The notes: generated by a model from the sequence alone, not told the origin. Counted from the first letter of the stretch, positions 17,693-25,601 are shown. The stretch: DNA of 64,000 bases from Rhodobacter sp. (GCA_020637555.1 JACKKF010000010.1:1-64000); one strand, 5' to 3'. Made by a program: numbers and translations.

Positions 17693-18757
17693 TCATGACG
17701 GGGCCGGCAAGACAGGGGTTTGGCGGGCGAGACGGGCGATCATGGCGTAGGGGTCAAAGCTGTGTGCCCGGGTGCCGCTGGTGATCGATCGGAAATAGGC
17801 GCCGGTGTTGCGGATGCGTGTCTGCAACTTGATGACGATCCACACGGCCAGCGCCGTCGGCAAGGTGCCGATGTGCTGATCTGCCGCGTCATAGGTTGCC
17901 ATGTCGATCCCGACCATTGGCGCCAGCGTTCGGGCATGGGCGATCACGTCACCAGGCGTGCTGATGGGTCTCAGCGAAAATTCGGCTGCCTCGGGACAAG
18001 CGGTCAGGATGTCGGCAACCGAAACCGCTGGCGTGTTCTTATCAATATGTTCTTCCCTTGACTTATGATGGTGGCGGACATTCTGGCCGTCGCTGGCGGA
18101 CGGAACAGGTGTTTCAACGCTCTGCGGCGGCATGTCGGCGGGGCCATCCTCAGGGGCGGTTTCCATCGTGGCCAGCAGGGTTTCCAGTGTTGTCAGGTCC
18201 AGTTTTCGACGCAGGCACCGCTGCGCCATGAGGGCGTCGTGGTCCTCGGGGCTGATCTGCAGGCGGCGATGAATGGCTGCGCGCAGTTTGCCTTGCAGAT
18301 AACGGCGCTGTTCCTCGCGCCGGGTTGCATCGGCTGCCATGTGCGCAATTTCTGCCAGTCGCGCAAACAGCGGCGACAGGTCAAAGCCGAAGCGCAGCGC
18401 GCAGTCCTGAACCGGGTTCCGACGCATGAACCGTTTGCCGTTGGGGCTGTCATTGCGGACCAGCAACCCGGCCTCGATCAGGGCCGCCACATGCCGGCGG
18501 ATCGTTCGGTCGGAAATTCCGTTGCGCCGAAAGGACAACGTCGCGTTCGAGGCAAAGACAGTGTGATGGTTGCGACGCGGCGGCAGGCAGGACAACAGCG
18601 CGTCCAGCGTCACGATCACCGGGGGTTTCAGGCCCAGCAAAGGGGCGGCCTTGCGCAGCAGGTCGATGACGATGTGCCGTTCGGGGCAGGGGTTGTCCGC
18701 GGACAACACGGAACCATCCCGCTGCCCGAGGGCCGCAGAGGTTTGAACGAATGCCAT
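17693..18757 (-). CDS. repC: RepC replication initiator of a repABC replicon
   Basis: A 354-residue plasmid replication initiator of the RP-C family. An N-terminal winged-helix region (TLDALLSCLPP..., ISDRTIRRHVAALIEAGLLVRND) is followed by a basic segment, a variable linker and the C-terminal conserved region (AYFRSITSGTRAHSFDPYAMI). RepC binds the origin, which in characterised repABC plasmids lies within repC itself. It is the third gene of the repA-repB-repC order. I prefer the ATG at 18757 to a TTG 57 bp earlier, because the usual start lies well clear of the repB-repC control region. One parS-like palindrome is inside the coding sequence near its start. Confidence 0.9.
   Translation of the reverse strand: MAFVQTSAALGQRDGSVLSADNPCPERHIVIDLLRKAAPLLGLKPPVIVTLDALLSCLPPRRNHHTVFASNATLSFRRNGISDRTIRRHVAALIEAGLLVRNDSPNGKRFMRRNPVQDCALRFGFDLSPLFARLAEIAHMAADATRREEQRRYLQGKLRAAIHRRLQISPEDHDALMAQRCLRRKLDLTTLETLLATMETAPEDGPADMPPQSVETPVPSASDGQNVRHHHKSREEHIDKNTPAVSVADILTACPEAAEFSLRPISTPGDVIAHARTLAPMVGIDMATYDAADQHIGTLPTALAVWIVIKLQTRIRNTGAYFRSITSGTRAHSFDPYAMIARLARQTPVLPAPS
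18035..18070. other. AT-rich patch inside repC, candidate oriV
   Basis: The only marked AT-rich stretch in repC (…TTCTTATCAATATGTTCTT…) is in the linker between the two conserved RepC regions. In studied repABC plasmids the origin is an AT-rich region in the middle of repC, so this is the best candidate for unwinding. No iterons are visible. Confidence 0.5.
18692..18707. other. parS-like palindrome 2
   Basis: A second exact copy of GTTGTCCGCGGACAAC, inside the 5' end of repC. Two identical 16-bp perfect palindromes about 1 kb apart and flanking repC are not expected by chance and mark the likely RepB-binding centromere. Confidence 0.8.
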
Positions 18758-18946
18758 GATGTCTTCACGAAAGCTGGACCGAGAAATGCGCCACCAGGTC
18801 CGTGACTCGATCAAGAGGTCACGAATTTCCGATCAACCGAATCGGTTGTTGTTGACTGGTGGGGAGAAGCTGCTAAATCTGAAGGTGCAAAGACAGATCG
18901 GGCTCTCCGGGGGAAACCTTGGGGGGCTCTTTCTCTTTCTGGCTGT
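18758..18946. ncRNA. repB-repC gap; expected site of a counter-transcribed RNA
   Basis: The 189-bp gap between repB and repC is where repABC replicons encode a small antisense RNA that represses repC. A small hairpin CAACCG-AAT-CGGTTG (18834-18848) is visible, but I see no convincing promoter and terminator pair on the plus strand. The assignment rests on family position, not on a seen RNA; strand is therefore left open. Confidence 0.4.
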
Positions 18947-19933
18947 TTATCGTGCTCCCTTTTTGTTGCTGGGTCTGGGTGATCCTTCGCTCGCCTGCCA
19001 ATCGGCGTGCAGCCGGCGCAAAGCGGTTTCGGCGTTGTCACGCAGCCATTCGTTGAATGCAGGGGCCGCAGATTTGGGAAGCTTCAGTGTCAGTCCGCGC
19101 GCCGTTTCGCTGAGCTCGCCCAGAACCGTGCCGTCTGCCAGCGTGACGGGCAGGGCAGGGGGGGCAGGGCGGTCCGGCCTGGTGATGGCAAGAACCGCGG
19201 CGCCGAGCCGGTCGAACCGTCCGTCCGAATTGGTGACGCTATCCAGCCCGCATTCATCAGCGATGGCGTTCAGGTCCAGATCGTTTTCGCGCGCCGCGTC
19301 CGCCAGGTCCTCCCAGCGGCGGCGGCCGACACCGTGGGCGGATCCGATACGCTGGATCACTTCGGTCGGGATGCCTCGTGCGACCTTGTTCATGCGTGAC
19401 AGCATGGCCTTGTCGATTGCCAGCGCATCCTGAATGACCGCCGAGTCATAGCCGCTTTCCCCAAGGCTGGCTGCGAACAGCGCCTTTTCGATGAAACTGG
19501 GGTCCAGGCGCTCGGCGTTTTCCTGACCTTGGGCCAGAATTGCCTCGTGGTCCGAAAGCGACCGCACCAGCGCCTTGGCCGGTTGCCCAAGACGTCTGAG
19601 TGCATGCAGTCGCCGGCGCCCATAGACGATGCGGTAATGTCCCGGCCGATCCGCCACAGGGCGCACCATGATCGGCACCTGCTGGCCATGGGTGCGCAGG
19701 CTTTCCGCCAGCTGTGCGACATCCTCGTCCGTGATGCGCAGTCGATCCTTGGGCCCATCGTCCAGGATCATCTCGGGTGCGATCTCTCGCACCGCGTTGC
19801 TGGACAGGTCCTTGAGGGTCGATCGAATGCCGCTCATGGCGCCGGTGTTGGGAAAGCGGGGCGCGGGTTCCGTGGCCGGGCCTTGTGCGGTGTCCGGCGG
19901 GGCAGGGGGCTGGAATATGTTGCGGCGTGCCAT
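18947..19933 (-). CDS. repB: RepB, ParB-type partition protein of repABC
   Basis: A 328-residue ParB/RepB protein. The ParB nuclease-like N-domain is seen in DGPKDRLRITDEDVAQLAESLRTHGQQVPIMVRPV and GHYRIVYGRRRLHALRRLG, and a central HTH region follows (YDSAVIQDALAIDKAMLSRMNKVA). It binds parS and activates the RepA ATPase for segregation; the palindromes at 17676 and 18692 are its predicted targets. The start overlaps the repA stop by 4 bp (ATGA), the tight coupling normal for this operon. The N-terminal tail with INTERNAL SSNAVREIAPEMI resembles RepB interaction regions, though that is inference. Confidence 0.92.
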   Translation of the reverse strand: MARRNIFQPPAPPDTAQGPATEPAPRFPNTGAMSGIRSTLKDLSSNAVREIAPEMILDDGPKDRLRITDEDVAQLAESLRTHGQQVPIMVRPVADRPGHYRIVYGRRRLHALRRLGQPAKALVRSLSDHEAILAQGQENAERLDPSFIEKALFAASLGESGYDSAVIQDALAIDKAMLSRMNKVARGIPTEVIQRIGSAHGVGRRRWEDLADAARENDLDLNAIADECGLDSVTNSDGRFDRLGAAVLAITRPDRPAPPALPVTLADGTVLGELSETARGLTLKLPKSAAPAFNEWLRDNAETALRRLHADWQASEGSPRPSNKKGAR

Positions 19934-21126
19934 CAGTCAGCCTCCCGTCCCCAGGCGCGCTGGAGTGTCTTCTCGAATTCGTCCGCAACGCCATTGACGC
20001 TTTCCAGGATGCGGTCGAGGGTCTTTTTCACCACCTGCGATGGCTCAAGCTCGTAAATGGTCTGCTGGGTCATGCCGGCATCCGAAATGGCCGTGGATTT
20101 CAGCATGGGTGTGGTCAGCACCTGATCCAGCAGGATCGACCGCAGAAACCCCGCCATCTGCGATTGCGGCACATCGGTCGGTTCATAGCGGGCGATCAGA
20201 AACTTGAGAAACGCCCAGTCGATCGGTCCGGTCGCCTCTTCCAGCGTGCGAACCGTCTCGCCCGCCATTTCGAGAAACTGCGCCATCGAGGCCACGTCCA
20301 GCATGCTGGGCACCACCGTGATCAGCAACCCGGTCGATGCCAGCAAGGCTGTCATCGTGGTGAAGCCCAGTTGCGGCGGGCAGTCGATCAGAACCAGGTC
20401 ATAATCGGCCTCGACCTCGTCCAGCGCGATGGCGAGCCGCTGGGTAAAGGGCGGTTCGACGCGGTGTTGCAGGGCATAGGCGGTCTCGGTCTCGTATTCG
20501 GACAGCATGAGGCCGGCCGGCGCCAGGTCCAGATTGTGGAAATAGGTCTTGCGGATGACCTGGCTCAGCGGCACCGGGTCTTCATAGCGCAGGGAATCAT
20601 AGACCGTGCCGCTTTCGACGAACTCGATCTCGGGGCGATAGCCGAACATGGTGGTCAGGCTGGCCTGCGGGTCCATGTCGATCGCCAGCACGCGATATCC
20701 GCGCAGGGCATAGCGTTGTGCCAGGTGAACGGCGGTCGTGGTCTTGCTGGAGCCGCCCTTGAAATTGACAATCGAGACCACCTGCAGGGCGTCCCCGTCG
20801 CGGCGGCCGGGCAGATAGGCATCCCCATTGCGGCCGGTGCGGGCCATGACATGTCGGATCTGGTCGATTTCAGCCGCGGAATACATCCGCCGCCCGCGCG
20901 AGTCCGTTTCGACCTCGGGGAAATCCCCCTCCTGATGGCGGGTGCGCAGGTTTGACAGGCTGATACCCGTCAGTTCCGACACCTCGAACGGGTGAAACTT
21001 GCGCAGGGTCTTTCGGCTTTCCGGACGAAAGCTGTTGCGCATATGGTCGTCCAGCGCGGTAGACAGGCGCGCGGCATTGGCCGCGATCATCGCGGCAATG
21101 GACTGAGGGGTCGTTTCCTGGTTCAT
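19933..21126 (-). CDS. repA: RepA, ParA-type partition ATPase and repressor of repABC
   Basis: A 397-residue ParA-family ATPase of the repABC type. An N-terminal HTH/MerR-like region (RKFHPFEVSELTGISLSNLRTRHQEGDFP) precedes a deviant Walker A KGGSSKTT at 123-130 and a Walker A' ATPase core (AIDMDPQASLTTMFG, DLVLIDCPPQLGFTT). RepA drives plasmid partition and, with RepB, represses its own promoter. I chose the ATG at 21126: it gives the usual family length of about 400, while the longer frame begins with TTG within the promoter. The operon repA-repB-repC reads leftward. Confidence 0.95.
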   Translation of the reverse strand: MNQETTPQSIAAMIAANAARLSTALDDHMRNSFRPESRKTLRKFHPFEVSELTGISLSNLRTRHQEGDFPEVETDSRGRRMYSAAEIDQIRHVMARTGRNGDAYLPGRRDGDALQVVSIVNFKGGSSKTTTAVHLAQRYALRGYRVLAIDMDPQASLTTMFGYRPEIEFVESGTVYDSLRYEDPVPLSQVIRKTYFHNLDLAPAGLMLSEYETETAYALQHRVEPPFTQRLAIALDEVEADYDLVLIDCPPQLGFTTMTALLASTGLLITVVPSMLDVASMAQFLEMAGETVRTLEEATGPIDWAFLKFLIARYEPTDVPQSQMAGFLRSILLDQVLTTPMLKSTAISDAGMTQQTIYELEPSQVVKKTLDRILESVNGVADEFEKTLQRAWGREAD

Positions 21127-21446
21127 TATGCCTATCTGCCCTGTGGCCTCTTGCCGGGCCCTTTGTGTTTTGACGCTGAAATGCAATAAATGCGCAGTCG
21201 AGCGTCGACAAGTGTGATGACACGCAACTTATCCCCAGGCAACACTTTTCTGGGCAATCGGCCCAGAGGACCCGGGTGCAGCCAGGGGGCGGTCGATCAA
21301 GGACGCGTCGCAAGCACCTGAAAACCCGCGATTTCAGCGGTTTTGCGGCCTCAAGGTCCAGATATGGTGGTTTCGGTTTTCAGGACCCCAAATCCATGAG
21401 GGGGCCTCGACAAGGGCGAATCGGGGCGGGGTGCGCTTTGGCGGTC
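21127..21446. other. 320-bp region upstream of repA
   Basis: No gene is seen here. Besides the repA promoter it holds CTGGGC-AATCG-GCCCAG (21250-21266), a DnaA-box-like TTATCCCCA (21229-21237, one mismatch), and overlapping inverted repeats CTGAAA/TTTCAG and AAAACC/GGTTTT (21318-21344). It separates the replication operon from the recombinase gene and is probably regulatory. Confidence 0.4.
21183..21211 (-). promoter_or_regulatory. Predicted repA promoter with overlapping operator
   Basis: On the minus strand, TTGTCG and TATTGC are separated by exactly 17 bp, giving a sigma-70-type promoter about 55 bp upstream of repA. The inverted repeat GTCGA-gcg-TCGAC (21197-21209) covers the -35 side and is a likely autorepression site for RepA/RepB. 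Confidence 0.5.
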
Positions 21447-22490
21447 TTACTCGCCCAACAGGTCCGTCGCCGGGTTCTCGGTGATCTCGACATCGGCATA
21501 GTATCTCTGCGCCTGGATGGCAGACCGGTGCAGGCTGAGCTTCATCGCCGCGGCCAGAGGCGCGCCATCGAGGGCCGCCTGGGTCAAGAAGCCGGCGCGC
21601 AGTCCGTGGGGTGTGACGTAGTCCTCGGGCAGGCCAGCCAGCTTCAGCCGATGCCGCAGGATGACCCGCAGCGCGTCGGGTGCGAGGCGGCGGGGCAGGG
21701 GGCGGTCGGATGTCGACACCGGGCGGAACAGGGGGCCCGTGGTCAACTGCGCGCATTCCATCCAATGCACAAGCGCCCGTGCGGCGGGACCTTTGAGCGG
21801 CAGGCGCGGGGCATCGTCCTTGCGGGTGGTCTTGGTCTCCAGAAGGCGCAACCAGACCAGGCCCTTCTCGGCAAAGTCATCGCGGCGGATATCCTCGACA
21901 TTCAGCGCGGTGACCTCGGACCGGCGCCGCCCGCCGCTGGCAAAGGCGAGCGTCAGCATGGACCGGTCGCGGATCCCGCGCAGGCTGTCGTCGCAGGTTG
22001 CCAGCAGGGTCCGCAGGACCTCGCGTGTCACCGGGCGGGGTGATTTCGGCTTGTGTGGCCGGGCAATGGCGCGGCGGGCCTTTTGCCGCGCCTGCTGCAC
22101 CAGCGGCGCCGAAAACGGCGAGGGCAGGTTGCGCATCCGGTGAAACGCCTGCCAGCTGGCGATGCGGCGGTCCAGCGTCGACGGGGCGGGGGCGGTCAGC
22201 GCGCGCCTGAGCCCCAGCGCGATCAGTTCGTCGGCCACGTCGCGCGCGGCGCCTGGCTTGTCGGTCAGGTCCTCGGCGTGATGCAGCAGGAACTTGAGGG
22301 CGATTTCCTGATCCTCGGGCCAGGACAGGGGGCGACCGACCGCCGCCATCTTCCAGGCGGCGATATAGGCCAGGTCCCGCTCCCAGGCGCGCAACGTGTT
22401 GGCAGGGGTGCCCTTGCGATACAGCGCGGCGAGAGCCTGGTCATCGGCATCCGAAAGTTGGGCATAGGAGGGCAGGGGGATCAGCGGCAT
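21447..22490 (-). CDS. Tyrosine recombinase/integrase (probable replicon resolvase)
   Basis: A 347-residue tyrosine recombinase. An N-terminal SAM-like core-binding domain (about 1-135) is followed by the catalytic domain with Arg189 (GRRRSEV), Lys in the beta-hairpin (LETKTTRK), His295-x-x-Arg298 (HGLRAG), His321 and the nucleophile Tyr330, all in normal order. The ATG at 22490 was chosen because a longer frame would run across the divergent antitoxin gene and its operator. The position beside repABC suggests plasmid dimer resolution or a past integration. No flanking attachment sites or cargo boundaries are recognisable. Confidence 0.88.
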   Translation of the reverse strand: MPLIPLPSYAQLSDADDQALAALYRKGTPANTLRAWERDLAYIAAWKMAAVGRPLSWPEDQEIALKFLLHHAEDLTDKPGAARDVADELIALGLRRALTAPAPSTLDRRIASWQAFHRMRNLPSPFSAPLVQQARQKARRAIARPHKPKSPRPVTREVLRTLLATCDDSLRGIRDRSMLTLAFASGGRRRSEVTALNVEDIRRDDFAEKGLVWLRLLETKTTRKDDAPRLPLKGPAARALVHWMECAQLTTGPLFRPVSTSDRPLPRRLAPDALRVILRHRLKLAGLPEDYVTPHGLRAGFLTQAALDGAPLAAAMKLSLHRSAIQAQRYYADVEITENPATDLLGE

Positions 22491-22502
22491 ACAGGCGAGA
22501 CC

Positions 22503-22543
22503 TTGATTCCAGACGTTGGCGACTGTATATCCTGACGTATACA
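22503..22543 (+). promoter_or_regulatory. Promoter and operator of the AbrB-Doc pair
   Basis: TTGATT and TATATC are 17 bp apart, a near-consensus promoter 29 bp upstream of the antitoxin ATG. The inverted repeat TGTATA-8 nt-TATACA (22524-22543) overlaps the -10 and is a natural autorepression site for an AbrB-type antitoxin. Confidence 0.6.
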
Positions 22544-22559
22544 CGTTGAAGGTCCCAAG

Positions 22560-22784
22560 ATGATCGAAACACGCATTCGTAAAGTTGGCAACTCGGCGGT
22601 CATGACCCTGACCAGCGAGATGCTGGCGATGATGGACGTCAAGCCTGGGGACACGCTGTTCGTGGTGCGCGGTGATGACGGCTCGCTCAAACTGATGCCG
22701 CACGCTCCGAACGTCGCTGCGGCTCTGGAAGCGGCCGAGATCGTCATGGATGAGAACCGCGACCTTCTGCAGGCTCTGGCGTGA
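22560..22784 (+). CDS. AbrB/MazE-type antitoxin
   Basis: A 74-residue protein with the swapped-hairpin AbrB fold signature: IRKVGNSAVMTLTSEMLAMMDVKPGDTLFVV, followed by an acidic C-terminal tail (EAAEIVMDENRDLLQALA) that would wrap the toxin. It overlaps the downstream Doc-type toxin by 4 bp (GTGA), and an inverted repeat covers its own promoter, the standard arrangement for a conditional type II toxin-antitoxin operon. Partnering an AbrB-type antitoxin with a Doc toxin rather than Phd is a less classical combination. Its role is probably stable maintenance of the repABC replicon. Confidence 0.88.
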   Translation: MIETRIRKVGNSAVMTLTSEMLAMMDVKPGDTLFVVRGDDGSLKLMPHAPNVAAALEAAEIVMDENRDLLQALA

Positions 22785-23173
22785 GGGAATGGATCTGGGT
22801 GCCGCTGCCGGTGCTTCATGCCATCCATGACCGACAGATCGCGCGGCACGGCGGGGCGCCCGGCACCCGTGACGTTACCCTTCTTGAAGGGGCGGCGGCG
22901 CGTCCTGTGAACCGCGCGGTCTATGAGGCGGGCACGGTTTTCGAGGTGGCGGCGGCATACGGCTTCGGCATCGCCAAGGCGCATGCCTTTGTTGATGGCA
23001 ACAAGCGGACTGCCTTTGTGGCCACGCTGACATTTCTGCGGCTGAACGGTTTCGCACTCCGCCCTGATCCAACGGACGGCGTGCAGATGATGGAAGACCT
23101 CGCCAGCGGGGCGCGTTCGGAAGCAGATTTCGCAGTGTGGTTGGAGCATCTGGCGAGGCCAATCGAGGGCTGA
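22781..23173 (+). CDS. Doc-type (death-on-curing, Fic fold) toxin
   Basis: A 130-residue Fic/Doc-fold toxin. The motif HAFVDGNKR at 68-76 matches the Doc consensus HxFx(D/N)xNKR. Doc phosphorylates elongation factor EF-Tu, halting translation; all residues needed for this, including the His and Lys-Arg pair, are present. It starts with GTG overlapping the antitoxin stop. No frame damage is visible, so the pair should be functional. Confidence 0.9.
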   Translation: MREWIWVPLPVLHAIHDRQIARHGGAPGTRDVTLLEGAAARPVNRAVYEAGTVFEVAAAYGFGIAKAHAFVDGNKRTAFVATLTFLRLNGFALRPDPTDGVQMMEDLASGARSEADFAVWLEHLARPIEG

Positions 23174-23217
23174 GATGCCCACAGAATGACGATTTTACCC
23201 GCCCAGATCAAGAGTCA

Positions 23218-23236
23218 CGATAAGGCATACTTATCG
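23218..23236. promoter_or_regulatory. 7-bp inverted repeat between doc and WGR gene
   Basis: CGATAAG-GCATA-CTTATCG is a perfect 7-bp inverted repeat, 44 bp after the toxin stop and 83 bp before the WGR start. No T-run follows it, so an operator for the WGR gene is more likely than a terminator. Confidence 0.35.
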
Positions 23237-23319
23237 AGACTATGCGTCCGAGACGATCCCATGACATGTAGCGCGCAAAAGATTGGAAAAATGCGTGTTA
23301 CAGGAATCACCACTTTGCT

Positions 23320-23592
23320 ATGATTAACAAAATCAATCAAAGGTCATCCCCCTTGATCGCCCATCTCGAACACCGTGAGCCGGATCTGAACTGTTTCCGC
23401 TTCTACCGGATGGACGTGGAGCGCGACCTGTTCGGAACCTGGGTGCTGATGCGCAATTGGGGGCGGATCGGGACCCGGGGGCGGGACCGGATCGACAGCT
23501 TTGACAGCCGCGCCGCAGCCGAGAGGGCGCGAGACCGCCTTTCCACTGCGAAAACGCGACGCGGCTATGTCGTGCTGCACGCAACACCCTGA
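23320..23592 (+). CDS. WGR-domain protein
   Basis: A 90-residue protein made almost entirely of a WGR domain: RFYRMDVERDLFGTWVLMRNWGRIGTRG, with the Trp-Gly-Arg triplet near residue 47, and a C-terminal RAAAERARDRLSTAKTRRGY. WGR domains in PARPs bind DNA or modify nucleic-acid interaction; stand-alone bacterial versions are common on alphaproteobacterial plasmids and have no assigned function. The stop is followed by the next ATG after 1 bp, so both are one operon. An in-frame TTG 33 bp further on is an alternative start. Confidence 0.85.
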   Translation: MINKINQRSSPLIAHLEHREPDLNCFRFYRMDVERDLFGTWVLMRNWGRIGTRGRDRIDSFDSRAAAERARDRLSTAKTRRGYVVLHATP

Positions 23593-23593
23593 C

Positions 23594-24631
23594 ATGGCCG
23601 GACCCGAGACCCCGCGTGACTGGGACGACCCCGGCGACACGCCCGAGGAAGACCTGTGGTTCCTGCCAGGCCCGCTCGATGATGACGCACCAGCGCCCCC
23701 CGGTGCCCCGCCGCTGCCACTGGCGGATCGGCGTGCCCTGTTCGACCCTGCCGAGTGGCGGGCGGCGCAGGACGCGCACAGCGGCGACCTTGCGCGATTG
23801 ACGCAGGTGTTTGGCGAGCTGGACGTGCGGCTGCGCGGCGCGGCGCCCGGGATCCGACAGCGGCTGGCCCTGTGCGAGGCGGCGGACCTCAGCTGGTGGA
23901 CCGGGGACCGGTTGTCGTCTGAACGGCTGGGCCTGTGGGTCGGGCTGCGGATCGGCTCGACCGAGGACACCGAGCAGGCACTGGCAAGGGCCGGTTGGGC
24001 GGTGCGGCGGCTTTCGGGCGGGCGCGCGCCGGTCGAGGGGCTGGCGGCATTCCTCGAGCGTCCGGACGATGACCCCGACCCTGGCGCCATCCCCGATCTG
24101 GCCGAACTTCTGGCCAGCGTCGAGCCCCTTCACCCCGTCGTGCAATCCGCGATCCTGTTCAGCGCCTGGCGCATGATCGGCCCTGAGAGGGCGCGCGATC
24201 ACGAGGCCGCCGTGCTGGCCGCCCGCCACGCCGCCGGCATGAGCCGCCTGCCGGGGCAGGGGGCCTTGTTCCTGCCGCTGTCCATGACCGGGCCCGGGGC
24301 GTTCCGGGGACAGGGCGCGCCGAAACAGAAGCTCGCGGCCTGGATCGCCGGGGCGGAACAGGCGACGCTGGCGGCACTGATGGAGTTGGACCGGCTGACC
24401 GACTGGCGCCGCCGGGCCGACGCGGCGACGGCGGATCTGTCAGGCCGCACCCCGGCGCGGCTGCTGGATGTGTTCGAGGGCTGGCCCCAGGTCACCGCAC
24501 CGCTGGCCGAGGTGCAAACCGGGGCCAGCCGCGCCGCCGTCCAGCGCAACATCGACATTCTGGCCGAGCGCGGTTTGATCCGTGAAGTCACCGGGCAGGG
24601 GCGCTACAGGGTGTGGGTGGTGGCGCAATGA
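23594..24631 (+). CDS. DUF1612/RHE_PE00001-like plasmid protein with C-terminal HTH
   Basis: A 345-residue protein. A disordered, acidic Pro-rich N-terminus (about 1-60) is followed by an alpha-helical region (ALCEAADLSWWTGDRLSSERLGLWVGLRIG) and a C-terminal winged HTH (GASRAAVQRNIDILAERGLIREV). This organisation resembles the plasmid-borne DUF1612/HTH family of rhizobia, annotated as RHE_PE00001-type, though my assignment is from memory of those patterns. It may be a DNA-binding regulator; catalytic motifs are not seen. It is co-transcribed with the WGR gene. The ATG 1 bp after the WGR stop is preferred to an upstream frame running through that gene. Confidence 0.6.
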   Translation: MAGPETPRDWDDPGDTPEEDLWFLPGPLDDDAPAPPGAPPLPLADRRALFDPAEWRAAQDAHSGDLARLTQVFGELDVRLRGAAPGIRQRLALCEAADLSWWTGDRLSSERLGLWVGLRIGSTEDTEQALARAGWAVRRLSGGRAPVEGLAAFLERPDDDPDPGAIPDLAELLASVEPLHPVVQSAILFSAWRMIGPERARDHEAAVLAARHAAGMSRLPGQGALFLPLSMTGPGAFRGQGAPKQKLAAWIAGAEQATLAALMELDRLTDWRRRADAATADLSGRTPARLLDVFEGWPQVTAPLAEVQTGASRAAVQRNIDILAERGLIREVTGQGRYRVWVVAQ

Positions 24632-24680
24632 TCGCGGGCACCTGATGGGTGCGCAGGGCCGCAGGGTCCGTGCGCATGGC

Positions 24681-24709
24681 TTGTTTTTCAGACATAATAA
24701 CGCTATATA
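24681..24709 (+). promoter_or_regulatory. Promoter of the Xre-RES pair
   Basis: TTGTTT and TATATA lie 17 bp apart in an AT-rich island within GC-rich surroundings, 29 bp upstream of the antitoxin start. The island stands out clearly from its neighbours and gives a good sigma-70 match. Confidence 0.55.
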
Positions 24710-24738
24710 CTGTAAAAATAACCGATTGGATGCGTGCC

Positions 24739-25089
24739 ATGCAGCTTGCTCATTTTGCCGAAGGCGGGCAGTTCGAACCCCGCAAGATCGCCACCGCATT
24801 GCGCACCTCGGCTGAGGAGATCGCCTTGACCGTCGGCCTGGGCAAGGATGCCCTGCAACGGCGGACGCGCATCAACTCTGACAAGACCCAACGCCGGCTG
24901 CGCGAACTGGTCGAGGTTCTCAACAAGGTCGAGCCGCGCTTTGGGTCGGCGTTGATTGCCTATGCCTGGTATCGGTCCGAACCCTTGCCGGGGTTTGACG
25001 GTCGCACGGCGATGCAGCTTGTGCAGGATGGCAAGGCGCAGCAGGTGCTGGACTATATCGACGCGGTCGATGCGGGTGTCTTTGCCTGA
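24739..25089 (+). CDS. Xre/MbcA/ParS-type antitoxin (DUF2384)
   Basis: A 116-residue antitoxin of the Xre-MbcA-ParS group. An N-terminal Xre-like region (EPRKIATALRTSAEEIALTVGLGKDALQRRTRI) is followed by the C-terminal toxin-binding antitoxin domain (RFGSALIAYAWYRSEPLPGFDGRTAMQLVQDGKAQQVLDYIDAVDAG). It overlaps the RES toxin start by one base. The ATG at 24739 is preceded by TTGGA at good distance; an ATG 9 bp earlier is an alternative. This is a complete two-gene module, the second toxin-antitoxin pair on this replicon. Confidence 0.9.
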   Translation: MQLAHFAEGGQFEPRKIATALRTSAEEIALTVGLGKDALQRRTRINSDKTQRRLRELVEVLNKVEPRFGSALIAYAWYRSEPLPGFDGRTAMQLVQDGKAQQVLDYIDAVDAGVFA

Positions 25090-25601
25090 TGCCGCTGGCC
25101 GAGGGGCGTTACACCGGGCCGCTTTATCGCGCCCTGAACCCGATCCATGCGCGCGACCCGCTCTCGGGTCGTGGCGCGGAACTGCATGGGGGACGGTTCA
25201 ACGCGCGCGGCATACCGGCGCTTTACACCGCACTCGATCCGGCCACGGCCCTGCGCGAGGCCAATCAGGCCGGCAGCCTGCAACCGACGATCCTGGTTTC
25301 CTATGCTGCGGACCTGGGGCCGATCTTCGATACGCGCGCGCTTGATGGCTTGCGGCAGCGCGGTGTGTCGGCGCGAACCCTGGCCGACCCGGCCTGGCGC
25401 ATGGCCATGCTGGATGGTCGACCCGTTGCCACGCAGGATTTTGCGCGCGCGCTGATCGCCGAGGGTTTTGCGGGCCTTCTCATCCGCAGTTTTGCCAAGG
25501 GCGCGACCGAACACAGCCTGAACATCGTCCTGTGGCGATGGTCAGGCGACGGCTGCGCCCTGCGGGTGATCGATGACGAGGACCGGCTTGGGCGCATGTA
25601 G
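25089..25601 (+). CDS. RES-domain toxin
   Basis: A 170-residue RES-domain protein. Conserved residues of the family are visible: Arg in LYRAL, GGRFNARGIPALYTAL with the central Arg, the Glu in ALREANQ, and a Ser near the C-terminus (TEHSLNIVLWRW). RES toxins degrade NAD+ (MbcT by phosphorolysis) and are neutralised by the Xre-type antitoxin. It lies as expected one base after the antitoxin stop. The frame is intact. Confidence 0.9.
   Translation: MPLAEGRYTGPLYRALNPIHARDPLSGRGAELHGGRFNARGIPALYTALDPATALREANQAGSLQPTILVSYAADLGPIFDTRALDGLRQRGVSARTLADPAWRMAMLDGRPVATQDFARALIAEGFAGLLIRSFAKGATEHSLNIVLWRWSGDGCALRVIDDEDRLGRM

Noticed and set aside
21250..21266. CTGGGC/GCCCAG inverted repeat as terminator
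   Set aside because: No T-run on either strand, and it lies between two genes of the same direction; left as part of the upstream region.
21447..25601. Prophage or genomic island with an integrase
   Set aside because: Recombinase present, but no attachment repeats, phage or transfer genes; context is plasmid maintenance.
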